A stretch of DNA of 64,000 nucleotides, taken from Lycorma delicatula (Eukaryota > Arthropoda > Insecta > Hemiptera > Fulgoridae). Shown here one piece after another: positions 1 to 10,951 of the stretch. The stretch is from assembly GCF_047948215.1 (NCBI RefSeq), contig NC_134455.1, forward strand, positions 345,054,997-345,118,996, written 5' to 3'. The translations under genes and the position numbers were made by a program. The notes under the pieces were generated by a model, which worked only from the letters and a program-made list of their open reading frames with translations, made no database searches and was not told the DNA's origin. Position 1 is the stretch's first letter. Each line of letters begins with the position of its first letter.

Positions 1-890
1 AATACTAAAAAGAAAACAACTAGAAAGTATCTCAACACCTTTAACTTAAAAAAAGAAATCCGGGAAAAGATAACAGCACGCCCGTAAACAGAAATTTTTC
101 ATTCACCGCAAATATTTTTACGGTAGTTTTGAGCGGGCTTCGATCAATTCCGTCCGCCTATATCTGAATTCCTTTTTCAAACCGGTCAATTGCATCCCCG
201 TAATTGGTAACAATAACGGTTCAACACCACCAACCCATCTGCTTTTTGTATTTATACCTTTTTCGGGATTTATTCCTCATTTATTTGTTTTAGTGCTGTC
301 AGATTGTGGACACTGGAAAAACCTGTCCTCGAATACAGTATGTACAGGATATCTACGTGAATTGTTACCGATAAAATAAAGCAACATAGAATATTGAAAA
401 AAAAATTTTAAATAGACAAACAGCAGCAAAAAAAAAAATATGTAAAAATAAAAAATAAATACAAATAAAATTTGCAAAGAAAATTGACAAAACTATTGCA
501 GTGGCTAGACATAACAAATACTGTAGTTTCCTTTCAAAGGATATCTACAGGTGATAATCACAATAAGTGGGATATATGTTTTTGCCTTTCACTAGGATAT
601 TTAAACCACAAATGAATGATTAAAGGAAGATACATAGTTTCTGTACTATTATTATGATCAATTTTAGAATAGCAAAGTAAAATTTCCTACGAGGTACGCA
701 AATGACCGGGGTTCTTTTTAAGACGGACGTAACTGACCGACATCCGTTTTGAAAGAGGACAAAATATAGAGGACAAAACTAATATTATTTAATTTTTTGT
801 TTTAAAAAAATAAAAAAATTTATATATATATACATATAGAGAGGGAGGGAGAAAACTAAATGAGTGAGGTGTGTGTGTGTAAGCGCATGC
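1..890. other. A+T-rich DNA, no gene seen
   Basis: I find no supportable gene here. Short open frames are interrupted and A/T-biased. The stretch from about 820 to 890 is simple sequence: TA steps, then purine-rich GAGG runs, then a short GT run, next to the SINE fragment that follows. Confidence 0.6.
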
Positions 891-894
891 TAAA

Positions 895-1115
895 TACAAT
901 TCACTTGCCAAGCCGACGTAGCTGCAGACGTTGTGCAAATGTGTAAATCTACCGGTAAACATATAATCTTGAACAGACTCAGGCCGACCACGCCTGAGAT
1001 GTGTGGTTAATTGAAACCCAACCACCAAAGAACATCGGTATCCACAGTCTAGCATTCAAATCGATATAAAAAACAGGACTCGAACTCTCGACTTCAAAAA
1101 TAAGGTAAATACACA
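895..1115 (-). repeat. SINE1 copy (fragment, variant tail)
   Basis: This is a dispersed repeat shared with copies near 3,560, 15,679, 23,046, 33,468, 40,058 and 45,152. The diagnostic core CTGAGATGTGTGGTTAATTG begins near 990, followed by a CCACCAAAGAACA block and the ATTCAAATC block. The tRNA-like head is cut short just after the CTCGACTTC segment. Beyond the core, the 3' half matches the 45,152 copy (a TTCAAGATTA-type tail) rather than the other copies, suggesting a subfamily. It is non-coding and presumably spread using the machinery of an unidentified LINE. Confidence 0.7.
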
Positions 1116-1119
1116 ATGA

Positions 1120-2249
1120 GGAGTTTAACCGCTATAGTACGAGTATACCTATAGTTTTCAGTTATACTAGCTATGGTTTTCAAATATAAAACATACATAA
1201 ATAGCAATGTTTATACTTCTAAACGATATAAGTTTTTCTATTAGAACGCTAAAACGTTACCTTTTTGCTATTAGACGACCAAAATTAAAAAATATAGTAT
1301 AAATCATACTAATTTCGAAATCGGTGCACAGTTCAATATATGTTCAAAAGTAAAAAGCTAGACAAAAAACATCTAGCGAATACAACCATCTCAAAACAAT
1401 ATATTTTCTGAATGAGAGCACCATTATTTGATGGAATCACTGTAGGCCTCATTTCAAACTAGACGTGAACAAATATTTAATGGCCACCATTTCTGGTTGT
1501 CGTAACGCAACGTTCTAGATGTCAAGAATTTTGTTTTTCAATGTCTTTACAATTATGTATCGCAAATATACCGTTACCATTTAAAGGTTTTGAAATGCCC
1601 TTCCGTCCGGATTTGCTCGGACTTGTTGAACTCGTAAAAAAATACTTTCTTTTAAAATAGTAGCATTTTTAAAACTTTTCATCTTTCTACGTTTAACGGT
1701 TTAAAACTTATTTAAAGCATTCTCAACTGTATTAATACCCTATTTAAATACAATTAAATATACGATTCAACGAATTCAGTAAAATTTTTACCAGTAATAA
1801 TGCACATTAAGGGGAAAAAACCACAAAAATTAAAAAATAATTATTTTCAAATGCACTACAACTCTGAAAATTAACATTTACGTTCTGCAGTAAACGGACA
1901 TGCAGTTTACGTTCATGCAGTTTAATAATACACGTAAATACACATTAAAAATGTAATACTGTTAACAGAGATTAAATTTGTTATAAAATACGTGCCCGGT
2001 TCTGTAATGACAGATACGCATAATTAAAGGAAAACATTCCACATTAATGTAATAAATGTTTATTAGGTACTTGGAACGCCACTTTTTTCACTCCTTTTGA
2101 TGCAACGTCTTCAGATTTCACGAGAAAATGAATAATAATGTTTATTTAAAAGGTGGAAAAAGAACATTTTTTAATGAAAAATAAAAATTACAAAACACTT
2201 TAGAATACGTCGAATCCGTGTACTGACGAATCATACATACAGTAACATA
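1120..2249. other. A+T-rich DNA, no feature
   Basis: I see no coding region, structured RNA or repeat that recurs elsewhere in the window. The only small pattern is a short direct repeat around 1,890-1,925 (ACGTTCTGCAGTAAACGGACATGCAGTTTACGTTCATGCAGTTTA-like, given here only in outline). Confidence 0.5.
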
Positions 2250-2655
2250 ACCTAACCAATTAGTTCTCAAAGTGGACGATAGCGTCCCCCTTGTGAGCGA
2301 TGGAGGCCTTCAGGGAGGCGATAGAAGACCCACAGAAAGTTGGAAGATTACAAAAAAAAAGACAAAAATTAAATACCTACTACACTAATACAAAAAATTA
2401 AAGGGATACCTATATTTAATGATAAAAAAGATTGTATTAAATTATTTTAACTTTGCATCCAAAACGAATAAAAAAAATTAAAGCTTGAATACTTTACTTT
2501 TTAACAGTATACTTCAGATTTAAAAATCATCAAATTAAAAAAAAAAATCTGTGAGAAGAAAGTTTTAAAAATCGGAATATTTTAAACCTATATAAATTGT
2601 TTAATGACGTTAATCTCCCACCTTCAAGGCACGATGTGAACTGGATTAAAACAAA

Positions 2656-3216
2656 AAATGTCGTTCTGCTTTGATAGCAAAACTGATATTACACAAGAGA
2701 AATATTGACAAACGTGAATTTAATAATTTCCCTAATTTATCAGCGGTATCCTTCACAACAACGAGTTCCTTGTTTACTGCCAATACTTGCATAACCTCCA
2801 GAGTATTCAAAGAACGATTCCAGGACATTTTAAATATGGACATAACAGACTAGGCGTTGCATCATTTTTCAAATGTGAACACAGAAGAATCATTCCAGTT
2901 AGAAGAACAACTTATAGAACTGACAACAAACGAAGAAATAAAAATAAAATTCAAGAATGGCTACCAAGAATTTTGGCTACAAAAATCAATCCCGACACTG
3001 TACCCTGGATTATGGTCGATTGTTCAACAATCTCTGAGAGCATTCCCATCGTCTTATTTGTCTGAACGTGGATTTAGTGCTGTAGCAACGTTGCCAACCA
3101 AAAAGAGAAATCGACTGCATGTTACCGAACGCGGCGACTTACGGCTGTTTTTAAGTAAATCCGGCCCTGATATTAACAAACTCGTTAAAGCACATCAGAT
3201 TCATCCTTCACGTTAA
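2656..3216 (+). pseudogene. hAT transposase C-terminal fragment (ZBED5/SCAND3-like)
   Basis: One reading frame runs across the region with a single in-frame TAG at 2,851-2,853. Downstream of the stop are 119 residues typical of the hAT dimerisation region in ZBED5/SCAND3/FAM200-like transposases: a FSNVNTEES block, GYQEFWLQKSIPTLYP, then the SYLSERGFSAVATLPTKKRN motif, and a final PDINKLVKAHQIHPSR. In the family the position of the stop is normally a tryptophan (TGG), so a one-base change would explain it. The N-terminal BED zinc finger and most of the RNase H-like catalytic core are missing. The gene is not functional. Family recognition is strong; the exact hAT subfamily is not determined. 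Confidence 0.85.
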
Positions 3217-3559
3217 TGTAAATGTAATTTTTCAATTGAAAGCTTGTTTTAATTATTGTATTGTTATATTGAATATGCTATAGATACAATTGTAATTTTT
3301 TTGAAAGCAATTTTAATAAAAATACTTCCAAATATGACTAAATATGCGTTTTAAGTGCTCTCATTTAAAATGTAAGTTTCAACTCAGGAATAGAATATGC
3401 CACGTTTCAAAACAGTAAATGCTGTATTTAAGAGTGCATCTTAAAAATAGCAATTACAATTATTAATTATAACAAATAGTAAGTTTAAAATTATATAGCC
3501 GCTACAAAATGTTTGATTCTTAATGTGGGCGATGGGCGAAAACGTTTGAGAATCAGTGA

Positions 3560-3837
3560 TTTTTTTCTGTTTAGCCTCCGGGAATCACCGTCAGGTATTA
3601 CTTCAGTGGATGAACGAGGATATGTACGAGTGTAAGTGAAATGTAGTCTTTTACAGTCCCAGGTCAAACATTTCTGAGATGTGTGGTTAATTGAAACTCA
3701 ACCACCAAAGAGCACCGGTACACGCGATCTAGTATTCAAATCCGTATAAAAGTAACTGCCTGTACTAGGAATTGAACGTTGGAACTCTCGACTTCGAAAT
3801 CAGCTGATTTGCGAAGACGCTAGACCAACCCGGTGGG
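3560..3837 (-). repeat. SINE1 copy, full length, with 14-bp target-site duplication
   Basis: This copy lies inside the right terminal repeat of the hAT element. The direct repeat TTGAGAATCAGTGA is present at 3,546-3,559 and 3,838-3,851, so the SINE duplicated hAT sequence on insertion. On its own (minus) strand it starts with a tRNA-like head (AACCCACCGGGTTGGTCTAG, then a B-box-like GTTCAATTCC) and ends in an A-rich tail, seen on the plus strand as the T-run at 3,560. The CTGAGATGTGTGGTTAATTG core sits near 3,676. It is the best reference copy in the window. Confidence 0.88.
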
Positions 3838-3850
3838 TTGAGAATCAGTG

Positions 3851-3957
3851 ACCTAACCAAGCGTAACCTACGCTCGCAAACCTCGTCTGATTAACGTTAA
3901 ATACGCATATTTAACGTTAATTAGACAAGGTTAGCGAGCGTAGATTACGATTGGTCA
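3851..3957. repeat. Hairpin repeat (about 50-bp arms, 4-base loop)
   Basis: The left arm (about 3,854-3,903) and right arm (3,908-3,957) are reverse complements with roughly five mismatches in 50; the loop is CGCA at 3,904-3,907. The arms meet at ATTAACGTTAAATA. It could be a small foldback element or a MITE relic. The hAT element inserted exactly at its outer edge, and its 8-bp duplication is part of the arm. Confidence 0.75.
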
Positions 3958-3959
3958 TA

Positions 3960-6370
3960 TCAAAAAAAGAAAAAAATGGAAGTTTGATAATAAAAGAGTA
4001 CCTTTTTACTTAATAAATAATTTAATAAAAGTCAAAAAAAAAAAAGAAGAAAACTGAATATTCAAAAACAACGCAATTAACTTTTACCCACCGATATTCA
4101 TTTTTCTAACGAATATATGATGCAGAACCCAGAAAATTTGGAATTTTCAAAATAAGAAAAACATTAAAAATTAAAAAGTTTTTCTGAACTTTATTTAATT
4201 CGTTAAAAAGATTCAGTTCGTCTGAAATGGATAAATAAGCGACTCCATCCGCGATGCGAATCGGATAACCGACCGAAAAGTGGACGACCGATACGAATAA
4301 TAAAAAAGCACAGCACGCAAGACCCACGATAGAAACTAAGGCGTGAAGGGCCTCCTTATTCAATATATGACAACTATATATTGAATATACATCAGCCTTC
4401 AAAGCGAAATCTTACATCTACTTACCATAGAAAAATGAGATATTGTATACACAATTAACACACACTCTCCCCCCCCCCTTCATCAAGCTCTCTCTCAAGA
4501 GAAAACAAATTAAATTACAACTTTATGTGAAGAGCTTCCCAAATATAACAGACATAAGAAAGGTAATTCGTAAGATCGTGAAGTAAAAAAAAACAACCAG
4601 CTTTCTATTGTATAACGATGCATTAAATATACAACAATAATGACAATGATAATAATGCTACTGATTCATTAGCTATGTAATTTCCAATAAATATTTTATT
4701 TTATTTTTTTTATCTTTTACAATTTTTTTTTTTTTACTTAGGTAATAACAAATCTGGTCGTTTTATGTGTATTAATACTGCTTAAAACTTTGCTTGGAAC
4801 CCGAATGCTCAAGTAAAAGTTACCCGCCGAGATCATAAATGTTCATTAAATACCATCATTTGATAATAAAATATATACTGCTAGTTTGCTTTGACCGATA
4901 AACAAAAATAATTACGAAAAATATCGTTAATTTTTAAAGTACGTAAATATAAACGTAAAGTTTTAAAATGGAAAAACTTTTACCGTTCAGTGACTGAAAT
5001 AGAGAAAAAAAATACCTCCATGGTATTTCAATTTTTTAACTATCTTTAATCGTATAAATTTATATTTTCATATGTTCTGACGAAAAAAAATTCTTTGAGA
5101 AACAGCCTTAATATTATTCGTTTACATTTTAAATAATTAATATGGACGCATCTAATTTTTTAATTTAATAATTATTGTGCATTTTACTGCTGCTCTGATC
5201 AAGGTTTTAATTACGGTTTTCCTTGATCCATCCAGGCAAATGTTACGACAGTTGGGTCTGTTTATCCACGGAGTAACATAATATCTAATTATTCTTGACA
5301 TAATCTATATATATATATATAATGATCAAAATATAACATTTATTTAATAAATGATTTATGACTGGTGGGCCTGAAAACGACAAAAACAAATCGATCTCTC
5401 AAAATTATACACACTTTTTTTGGAGTAATCGAGTATAGTACAGATATTACGATCGAAACATAACAGAACTCATTTTAAGGAAATGAATTTAATACACGTT
5501 AATTTACACGAGTAAACTATGTTTAATGTCACGTAAAATTAATTAGTAGTAGAGCTCTGTGTAATAAATTAATTTTCGTTTGCTCGCATGAAGTAAAATG
5601 TAAATAAGAAGTGTGAATTCAAATTAAAAGTTAAAAGGTTGTTATTATTATTATTATTATTAAAAGGTTACATTATTCACATTTTTTATATATAGTGTTT
5701 AACTATTATATCGCAAAACATAGACAAACGAAAACATCTCTCGAAAACCTTTATTATTCCATGAGATCCACTCGCCTCTAAGCCACCAAAGGGAACGTCC
5801 TCGCAAATTTTAAATGAAACTACAACTCAAACCAAAATTAATGTTTATGACAGCTAGTTTCAAAAACGACTTCCAGTAGTCCAAAGTAATGATCTGACCC
5901 CCCCTCCCCCTATTTTTATTTATTTTCATCGTTTCACTGTCGAACATTTTTTAATAGATACGAAAGAATGTTCTTGAATTAACGGTGAAAAATACCAGAT
6001 CGTTTATAAAGTTATCATAGCTTGACGATTTTATGTCAAATATTTGCTTTTTAACGCACATTAAAATTATTTGTACAATAAACCCAAGATTTAAAAATAT
6101 ATGAATATTACCTAGAAACGCACAGTGCTTATTGGGGAGTAAAAAAAAATTAGGACTCCCCCCTTACTGAGGGAGCTAAATATACAGGACTATAACCACA
6201 ACATTTGTAAATATTACCGTTAAAACTGGATACTTTTTAATATACATTATTATTTTTTTTAATTTAAATATTATTCATGCAGACTGTTTCACGACGAATC
6301 TGCAATAATTAACAGACGTATTCCGCTTATCAAAACAATGAAAAAAGTTCATATAAACATGGAACTGGAA
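3960..6370. other. A+T-rich DNA with simple repeats, no gene supported
   Basis: This holds short poly-A and poly-T runs, a TA run near 5,311-5,324 and an ATT run near 5,643-5,662. An open minus-strand frame at 4,106-4,402 encodes a hydrophobic stretch, but nothing else supports it. Two pyrimidine-rich C-runs (near 4,471 and 5,899) are also present. Confidence 0.5.
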
Positions 6371-6740
6371 ATGCTTTGTTAGCGAGTTACGGCTAGCGAA
6401 AGATTTCGCTTGGATCTCAGCTCCCCCAGTGAAATGAGGTCGTACTGAAATTTTTTGGACGTTAATCTAGAGGCAAAATTAATGGTTTTGTATGGTTTTT
6501 GACCTGAAAAATTCAATACAATAGGTCCCACAACTGTACCTTCTTTCAAAATTAAGGGTCCAAAAAACAACTTTCCAATGTTTAGCTTAAAATAACTTTC
6601 TTTAATAAATGCATAAACGGTTTCTACCAAACTTGTAGAGAATTTAATTCTTAAAAAATTGATGTAATCAACGTCAATGAACACTGAACACAATGTTTTC
6701 AAATTCGATTTGTTGTAAACCAAACACAACTAAACATAAC
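6371..6740 (+). repeat. Family E repeat, copy 1
   Basis: It starts with GCTTTGTTAGCGAGTTACGG and CTAGCGAAAGATTTCGCT, an internal palindrome, then a GAAATGAGGTCGTAC block, a TTTTTGACCTGAAAAA-like block and TTGTAGAGAATTTAATTCT near the 3' end. The same order is seen near 41,236 and, inverted, near 43,025-43,335; partial forms occur at 39,808 and 45,769. No coding capacity is evident: a 116-codon minus-strand frame here is not conserved in the other copies. Confidence 0.65.
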
Positions 6741-7790
6741 TTGCCGGTATAAACAGTTAAAGAAAAAAATCATATTTGAAATAACACCAATCAGCACGCC
6801 ATCTCACAATCAAACTATCAATTTCGGTTTGTCTATCGCTATGAAACGGACGGAGCGAAAAAAAGACTGCGATTTAAATCACAATTCTTCGTTTAAAATG
6901 ATAAGGTAATTTTTCAGCTCATAAATTGAGATCAACTATTAAATCGAGTACAGATTACAATTTTTTTTTTTGAAAAGATAGTTGTTTTAAATGTACGTAT
7001 GATTGACCGTCACGTTTTATTCTCTTAAATGTAATTAATTTTTAAGAAATGATTTTTATTTTTTATAATACACAGTAACTTAGATTCTTTTCAATTCAGA
7101 TCTCTATTATAGGTATAAATATTATTCTCTTTTAGTTAATTTTTATAAATTTTGATTTTTTTTTTAACAGAAAATTTCTAATCATTGGATATTTATAACG
7201 TATTATTTCTCTATCTGTACTTTATTACATAGAATTTTCTGAGTATTTATTTAATTTTACTGAAATACATATTTTTTTACAAATTTTCTTCTTTTTATTA
7301 ATTGTTATACCGGTTAAACATTAGAATGCTATCTCCAGTACGTACGATAAACCTGTTATATAATTTTCCAATTATCCGGATTCGATTTTTGTAAATCTTA
7401 ACTGGCGTTCTACTATTTATATTGTTCACAGCCTGGGAACAGCCGACTACAAAAATCCGTTAATTTCAACAATTGACAGTAAGGGTGATAATACAAATAC
7501 GCATATATTTTGCCCTGTAAGGGAATTCTTACTATGGACGTATAGAAAATTAGTATGCGGATATGCAGCAATTCGTCCATCTTTCATCAAGATGCACATA
7601 ACATGATCGTTATCTGTAAGCAGATGTATAGAGAAAGTGAAGTAAAATTTGAACAGCAGAACTTTAAAATAAATACTACAAAAATTTTCAAAATTTTTAA
7701 AAACTTGCTTTATACTTTTTAGTCATACTAAAGGAGCCGAAAGAATCATCAGGAGTTATGTCTTAGACATATTTTACTTAAATATTACCT
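6740..7790. other. A+T-rich DNA, no feature
   Basis: Nothing coding or recurrent was seen. Long T- and A-rich tracts dominate between about 6,960 and 7,300. Confidence 0.5.
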
Positions 7791-7978
7791 TTATTAATTT
7801 CTTGGGTTAACGAATCAACTGTACAAACTTATAAATACAAAATCCTCATACATACTGTTTGTATGATTCTATATGGATGTATATTGTCACATGAGGAAGC
7901 TTAGAGAATTTTAAGTGAAACGTTGTGTATTTAATTTATAAGTTTGTATAGTTGATTGGTTAACCCAAAAAATTAATA
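7791..7978. repeat. Short foldback element (about 50-bp inverted arms)
   Basis: The left arm (about 7,791-7,841) contains CTTGGGTTAACGAATCAACT and the right arm (about 7,926-7,978) contains its near-complement, GTTGATTGGTTAACCCAA. The intervening sequence is about 85 bp, itself flanked by CCTCAT/ATGAGG. This is the structure of a small MITE or foldback. I saw no second copy and no clear target duplication. Confidence 0.6.
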
Positions 7979-8544
7979 TATATATGATGAACTATCAAAT
8001 TCGAAATCACAAAAACTCCCGTACCAAGTTTTTGTAATTTTTTTATTTCAAACGGCTATCGGATTTGTCATTTGCGACCCCAAAACCCCCGCATTGGATG
8101 TTTAAAAACGTATTGGTGGAATATTGTATTGTCACCTGACCTTAGTAACTGTTCAAAATTTCATCAATGGGCAATGTCAGGACGTATGTTAAATTAAGGT
8201 TGCAACATTTAGGGACAAACATGAAGAAAAAAAAACATTGCGAGTTAAAGAAAAGCAAGTAAAAAGAGGAATTACTTTTTTAATTATGCATTTATTACAA
8301 ACTGACGAGAATAAAACTTACGCGATACGCATCACAACATTATAATGTATTAAATAAGGATTAACACACAATTAATAATAATTACACATTTATTATTATT
8401 ATAATAGACAAACATACGTAGCCGTAGAATTGTGACACGTCATTATGTTCACGCCGTAGACAGTCCCAGTGATATATCATCACTTAACAGAACTAAACAT
8501 TTCCTATCAGTTCGACTGACTCGGCAACTACCTAGTTGGTTCAA

Positions 8545-8566
8545 TTTTTTTTTTTTTTTTTTTTTT
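8545..8566. repeat. Poly-T tract (22 bases)
   Basis: An uninterrupted run of T. On the minus strand it would be an A-tail, so it may mark an old retroposon end, but no body is recognisable next to it. Confidence 0.8.
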
Positions 8567-8698
8567 AATAAACCAAGCACGAGATGATTATTACGTCAGA
8601 AATGTAGTTATGTCCGTTTAAGAAATAATCGTTTAAGAATACATGTACGGTATAATATATGTTTATGGCACGTAATGTCTATGTATATGTAATGGCAA

Positions 8699-8867
8699 TG
8701 TATATGTCTATGGCACGAACGGTAGCGTCCCAGTCTTTTTATCCGGAGGTCCCGGGTTCGAATCTCGGTCAAGTATGGAATTTTCACACACGACAAAATT
8801 TTGTCATTTCATCTCATCCTGTGTAGCAATACCTAGCAGTGGTACCGGAGGTTAATAAAAGTATACA
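8699..8867 (+). repeat. SINE2 copy
   Basis: SINE2 is a second tRNA-derived family. The head holds an A-box-like ACGGTAGCGTCCCAG and a perfect B-box inside GGTCCCGGGTTCGAATCTCG. It is followed by a TTTTCACAC/TTTCATTTCATC-type body and a TA-rich tail. Related copies lie near 13,790, 19,447, 31,800, 48,955, 50,295, 59,246 and 62,934. This is not a functional tRNA gene: the acceptor stem does not pair and the anticodon arm is degraded. Confidence 0.7.
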
Positions 8868-8891
8868 TTATATATATATATATATATATAA
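8868..8891. repeat. TA microsatellite
   Basis: An uninterrupted TA dinucleotide run directly at the 3' end of the SINE2 copy; it may have grown from the SINE tail. Confidence 0.85.
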
Positions 8892-8974
8892 ACCAACTAA
8901 AACAGAGATAAGCTGCTTCGATTAAAGCTATAGAGATGCCAGCAAGTCGCTAAAGATTTAATTTGTAGAGAAAG

Positions 8975-9720
8975 AACCGGAACATTATCCGACCCCCAAG
9001 TACCTGGGCGTGACGCTTTACAGAACCCTGACTTGCAAGAAACGTATGTAGTATGAATACAGGTGCAAAATTGAAAATTCGAGGTATTGTAATTCATAAA
9101 CTACCTCGAATAAAGTGTACTTCGAAAATCAAAATCAGTCTTGGCCTATTATATACAGAGTACTACTTTCGACCCGAACGGTCGAATAGCTGCCGTACCG
9201 GAAAGGTGGATACCGAGTACGAGAACAATTATCGGTAGTCTCCCAGTATCGACTAATAAAACTCCACTACATCTCAGGCACCAGAATGTCCTGTTCCTAC
9301 TACTCCGAAAAAAGATTACCGATGCTGCGGTAATGCGACCGATCAATATGGCCGCCAGTGGATTAACCGGACGGAGCTTGAAATTTCGGAAAACCTGCTC
9401 GGCGACCGGCCCGAAAGCTTATAGAGGAGGATTTTACTGTCAAACAACATGGGCAGATCTCACGGGATAAAAACTATGACTACAAATGTATAGAGGCGGT
9501 CCGCGCTCAAGCGCCGGGCTCTAGTTTACAAAGACGATTGCGGAGTAGATTTAATCGAATAATTCTGGGGATACGGTAATGTAATTACGAAAAAACGGGG
9601 CACGTCAACTACGGCAGGTTGCGAGTGCGGCGAGTCGATCCAAACCGTTGAACATCTAATTAAACACTGGCCACACCAAGCGCGTAAGGGAAACCCCGCA
9701 GGACGCATATAGTGCTACCC
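8975..9720 (+). pseudogene. Non-LTR retrotransposon reverse transcriptase, C-terminal part (Jockey-like group), decayed
   Basis: Matches are spread over three frames. First comes HYPTPKYLGVTLYRTLTCK, the end of the RT palm/thumb (PRYLGVTLDRTLTY-like in relatives). Then, in another frame at 9,053-9,238, a segment ends RTGKVDTEY (VWLNS..T.KVDT-like). A third frame at 9,200-9,300 gives a GSLPVSTNKTPLHLRHQNVL segment (WLPVLSNI.PPHLRRQNA-like). The end, near 9,610-9,680, is CECGESIQTVEHLIKHWP, the C-x-C...H...C finger with the last cysteine changed to tryptophan. Multiple frameshifts make this a dead copy. The clade assignment is tentative. Confidence 0.7.
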
Positions 9721-9934
9721 CTCCCGGAGTCAAACGGCTGAAAAAATCGGATTTGATTTGTAGCTATACTGAAATTAATAATTATACCTATGTAGTTACA
9801 CTGGCCACACCAAGCGCGTAAGGGAAACTCCGCAGGACGCATATAGTGCTACCCCACCCGAGTCAAACGGCTGAAAAAATCGGATTTGATTTGTAGCTAT
9901 ACTGAAATTAATAATTATTCCTATGTAGTTACCT
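9668..9934 (+). repeat. Tandem duplication, 134-bp unit, two copies
   Basis: The unit starting TGGCCACACCAAGCGCGTAA at 9,668 restarts at 9,802 with only a few differences (for example CCCCTCCCGG versus CCCCACCCG). It covers the last codons and the 3' trailer of the reverse transcriptase relic. High identity implies a duplication younger than the decay of the element itself. Confidence 0.9.
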
Positions 9935-10950
9935 ATGATGTTATTACGAGTATAATCGTTTGAATACTTATTTAGTTTTGATATTTTGGCCACGGAACAT
10001 CTATATATCGTATGATAAATAAATATATTTACCCATTTAAACCGCATCAAACTGCTTTACATCTATTTCTATTCGCCTATATCTAACAATCTTACGCGAT
10101 GCCGGTTCAACAAATCGTCCTAATTTCGTAATTTCTGGCCCTGACCGTGAAAGTTTTACAATTTTAAGATAATACGATACGGTATATAATTTTTTTAATT
10201 ATATTGCGTAGAATTAAACGAGAAAAAAACTACAACGTAAATGAGCGAATTCAAAATAAAACTCGAAAAAAACCGGAATCGATTCAACAATCGACATATG
10301 ATAATAAAATACGATAAAATGACCGAGCATAAATACGGTCGATTTCATTCGAATGTGTTATGATCTTAAACAACGCGTTCTCTGTGCGTGAATATGCATA
10401 AAGCTACCACATACCTTTCATTCCGATTTCTTCCCCACCGCCGACAAATTAAAAATAAATCCATCCGTTAAAATATCGATCGAGGAGCCTTCGATTAAGA
10501 AATACCAAATGTATTTTTCATTGCGGATAAACCTTTACAAAACATTAATACTATTGGAATAAACATTTAATCGAAGAAAATAAAAAGGAATATAGACAAA
10601 CGATGGCTATATTACTATCACATTTTTATTACGGATTTCCCAAATATGCCCGTTATTTATGAGCTTGAATATATTTTATGTATATACAAGAAGAATGAAA
10701 CAAAACTTCACGACATGTTCTAATGATAGAAATAAAAAAAAAATGCATATGAACGCAAACGCTTCATTAGAGTGTCGGCTGATAAAAAAAGATTTCGCCT
10801 TGAATTCTGCGCCTTCGGTAAAATTAAGCCAGAGTATAATGCTAAGGACCAAATTGCGGTGTAAATTTAGTAATTTAACATGAATGACTGAAAAATTGAA
10901 AATATAAATGAACTGTGTATTCCTAACATTCTTATCAGTATGTTTTTACT
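9935..10950. other. A+T-rich DNA, no feature
   Basis: I saw no gene or recurring repeat. A short clustered run of ATG-containing frames near 10,660-10,880 has no recognisable protein content. Confidence 0.5.
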
Positions 10951-10951
10951 T

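Larger units (their letters stand above)
2258..3850 (+). mobile_element. hAT-superfamily DNA transposon, internally deleted, carrying a nested SINE
   Basis: Both ends are visible. The left end begins AATTAGTTCTCAAAG and the right end, reverse-complemented, begins CACTGATTCTCAAAC, which fits the C/A-x-TG-x-TTCTCAAA ends of hAT elements. The element is flanked by the identical 8-bp target-site duplication ACCTAACC at 2,250-2,257 and 3,851-3,858; eight base pairs is the hAT hallmark. Without the SINE inserted at 3,560-3,837 it is only about 1.3 kb, too short for a full hAT gene, and just the 3' part of the transposase remains. It is a dead, non-autonomous copy. Confidence 0.85.

Noticed and set aside
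4106..4402. Minus-strand 98-codon frame with a hydrophobic, membrane-like stretch
   Set aside because: No signal for splicing, no recognised family and no conservation evidence; A+T-rich frames often encode hydrophobic runs by chance.
6379..6729. 116-codon minus-strand frame
   Set aside because: It lies in a family E repeat whose other copies do not keep the frame.
8730..8775. tRNA-like sequence with a perfect B-box
   Set aside because: The stems do not pair, and it is the head of a SINE2 copy with recurring body and tail.
9141..9470. 109-codon plus-strand frame as a separate gene
   Set aside because: Only its middle is meaningful and belongs to the retrotransposon relic; the ends are read-through in the wrong frame.
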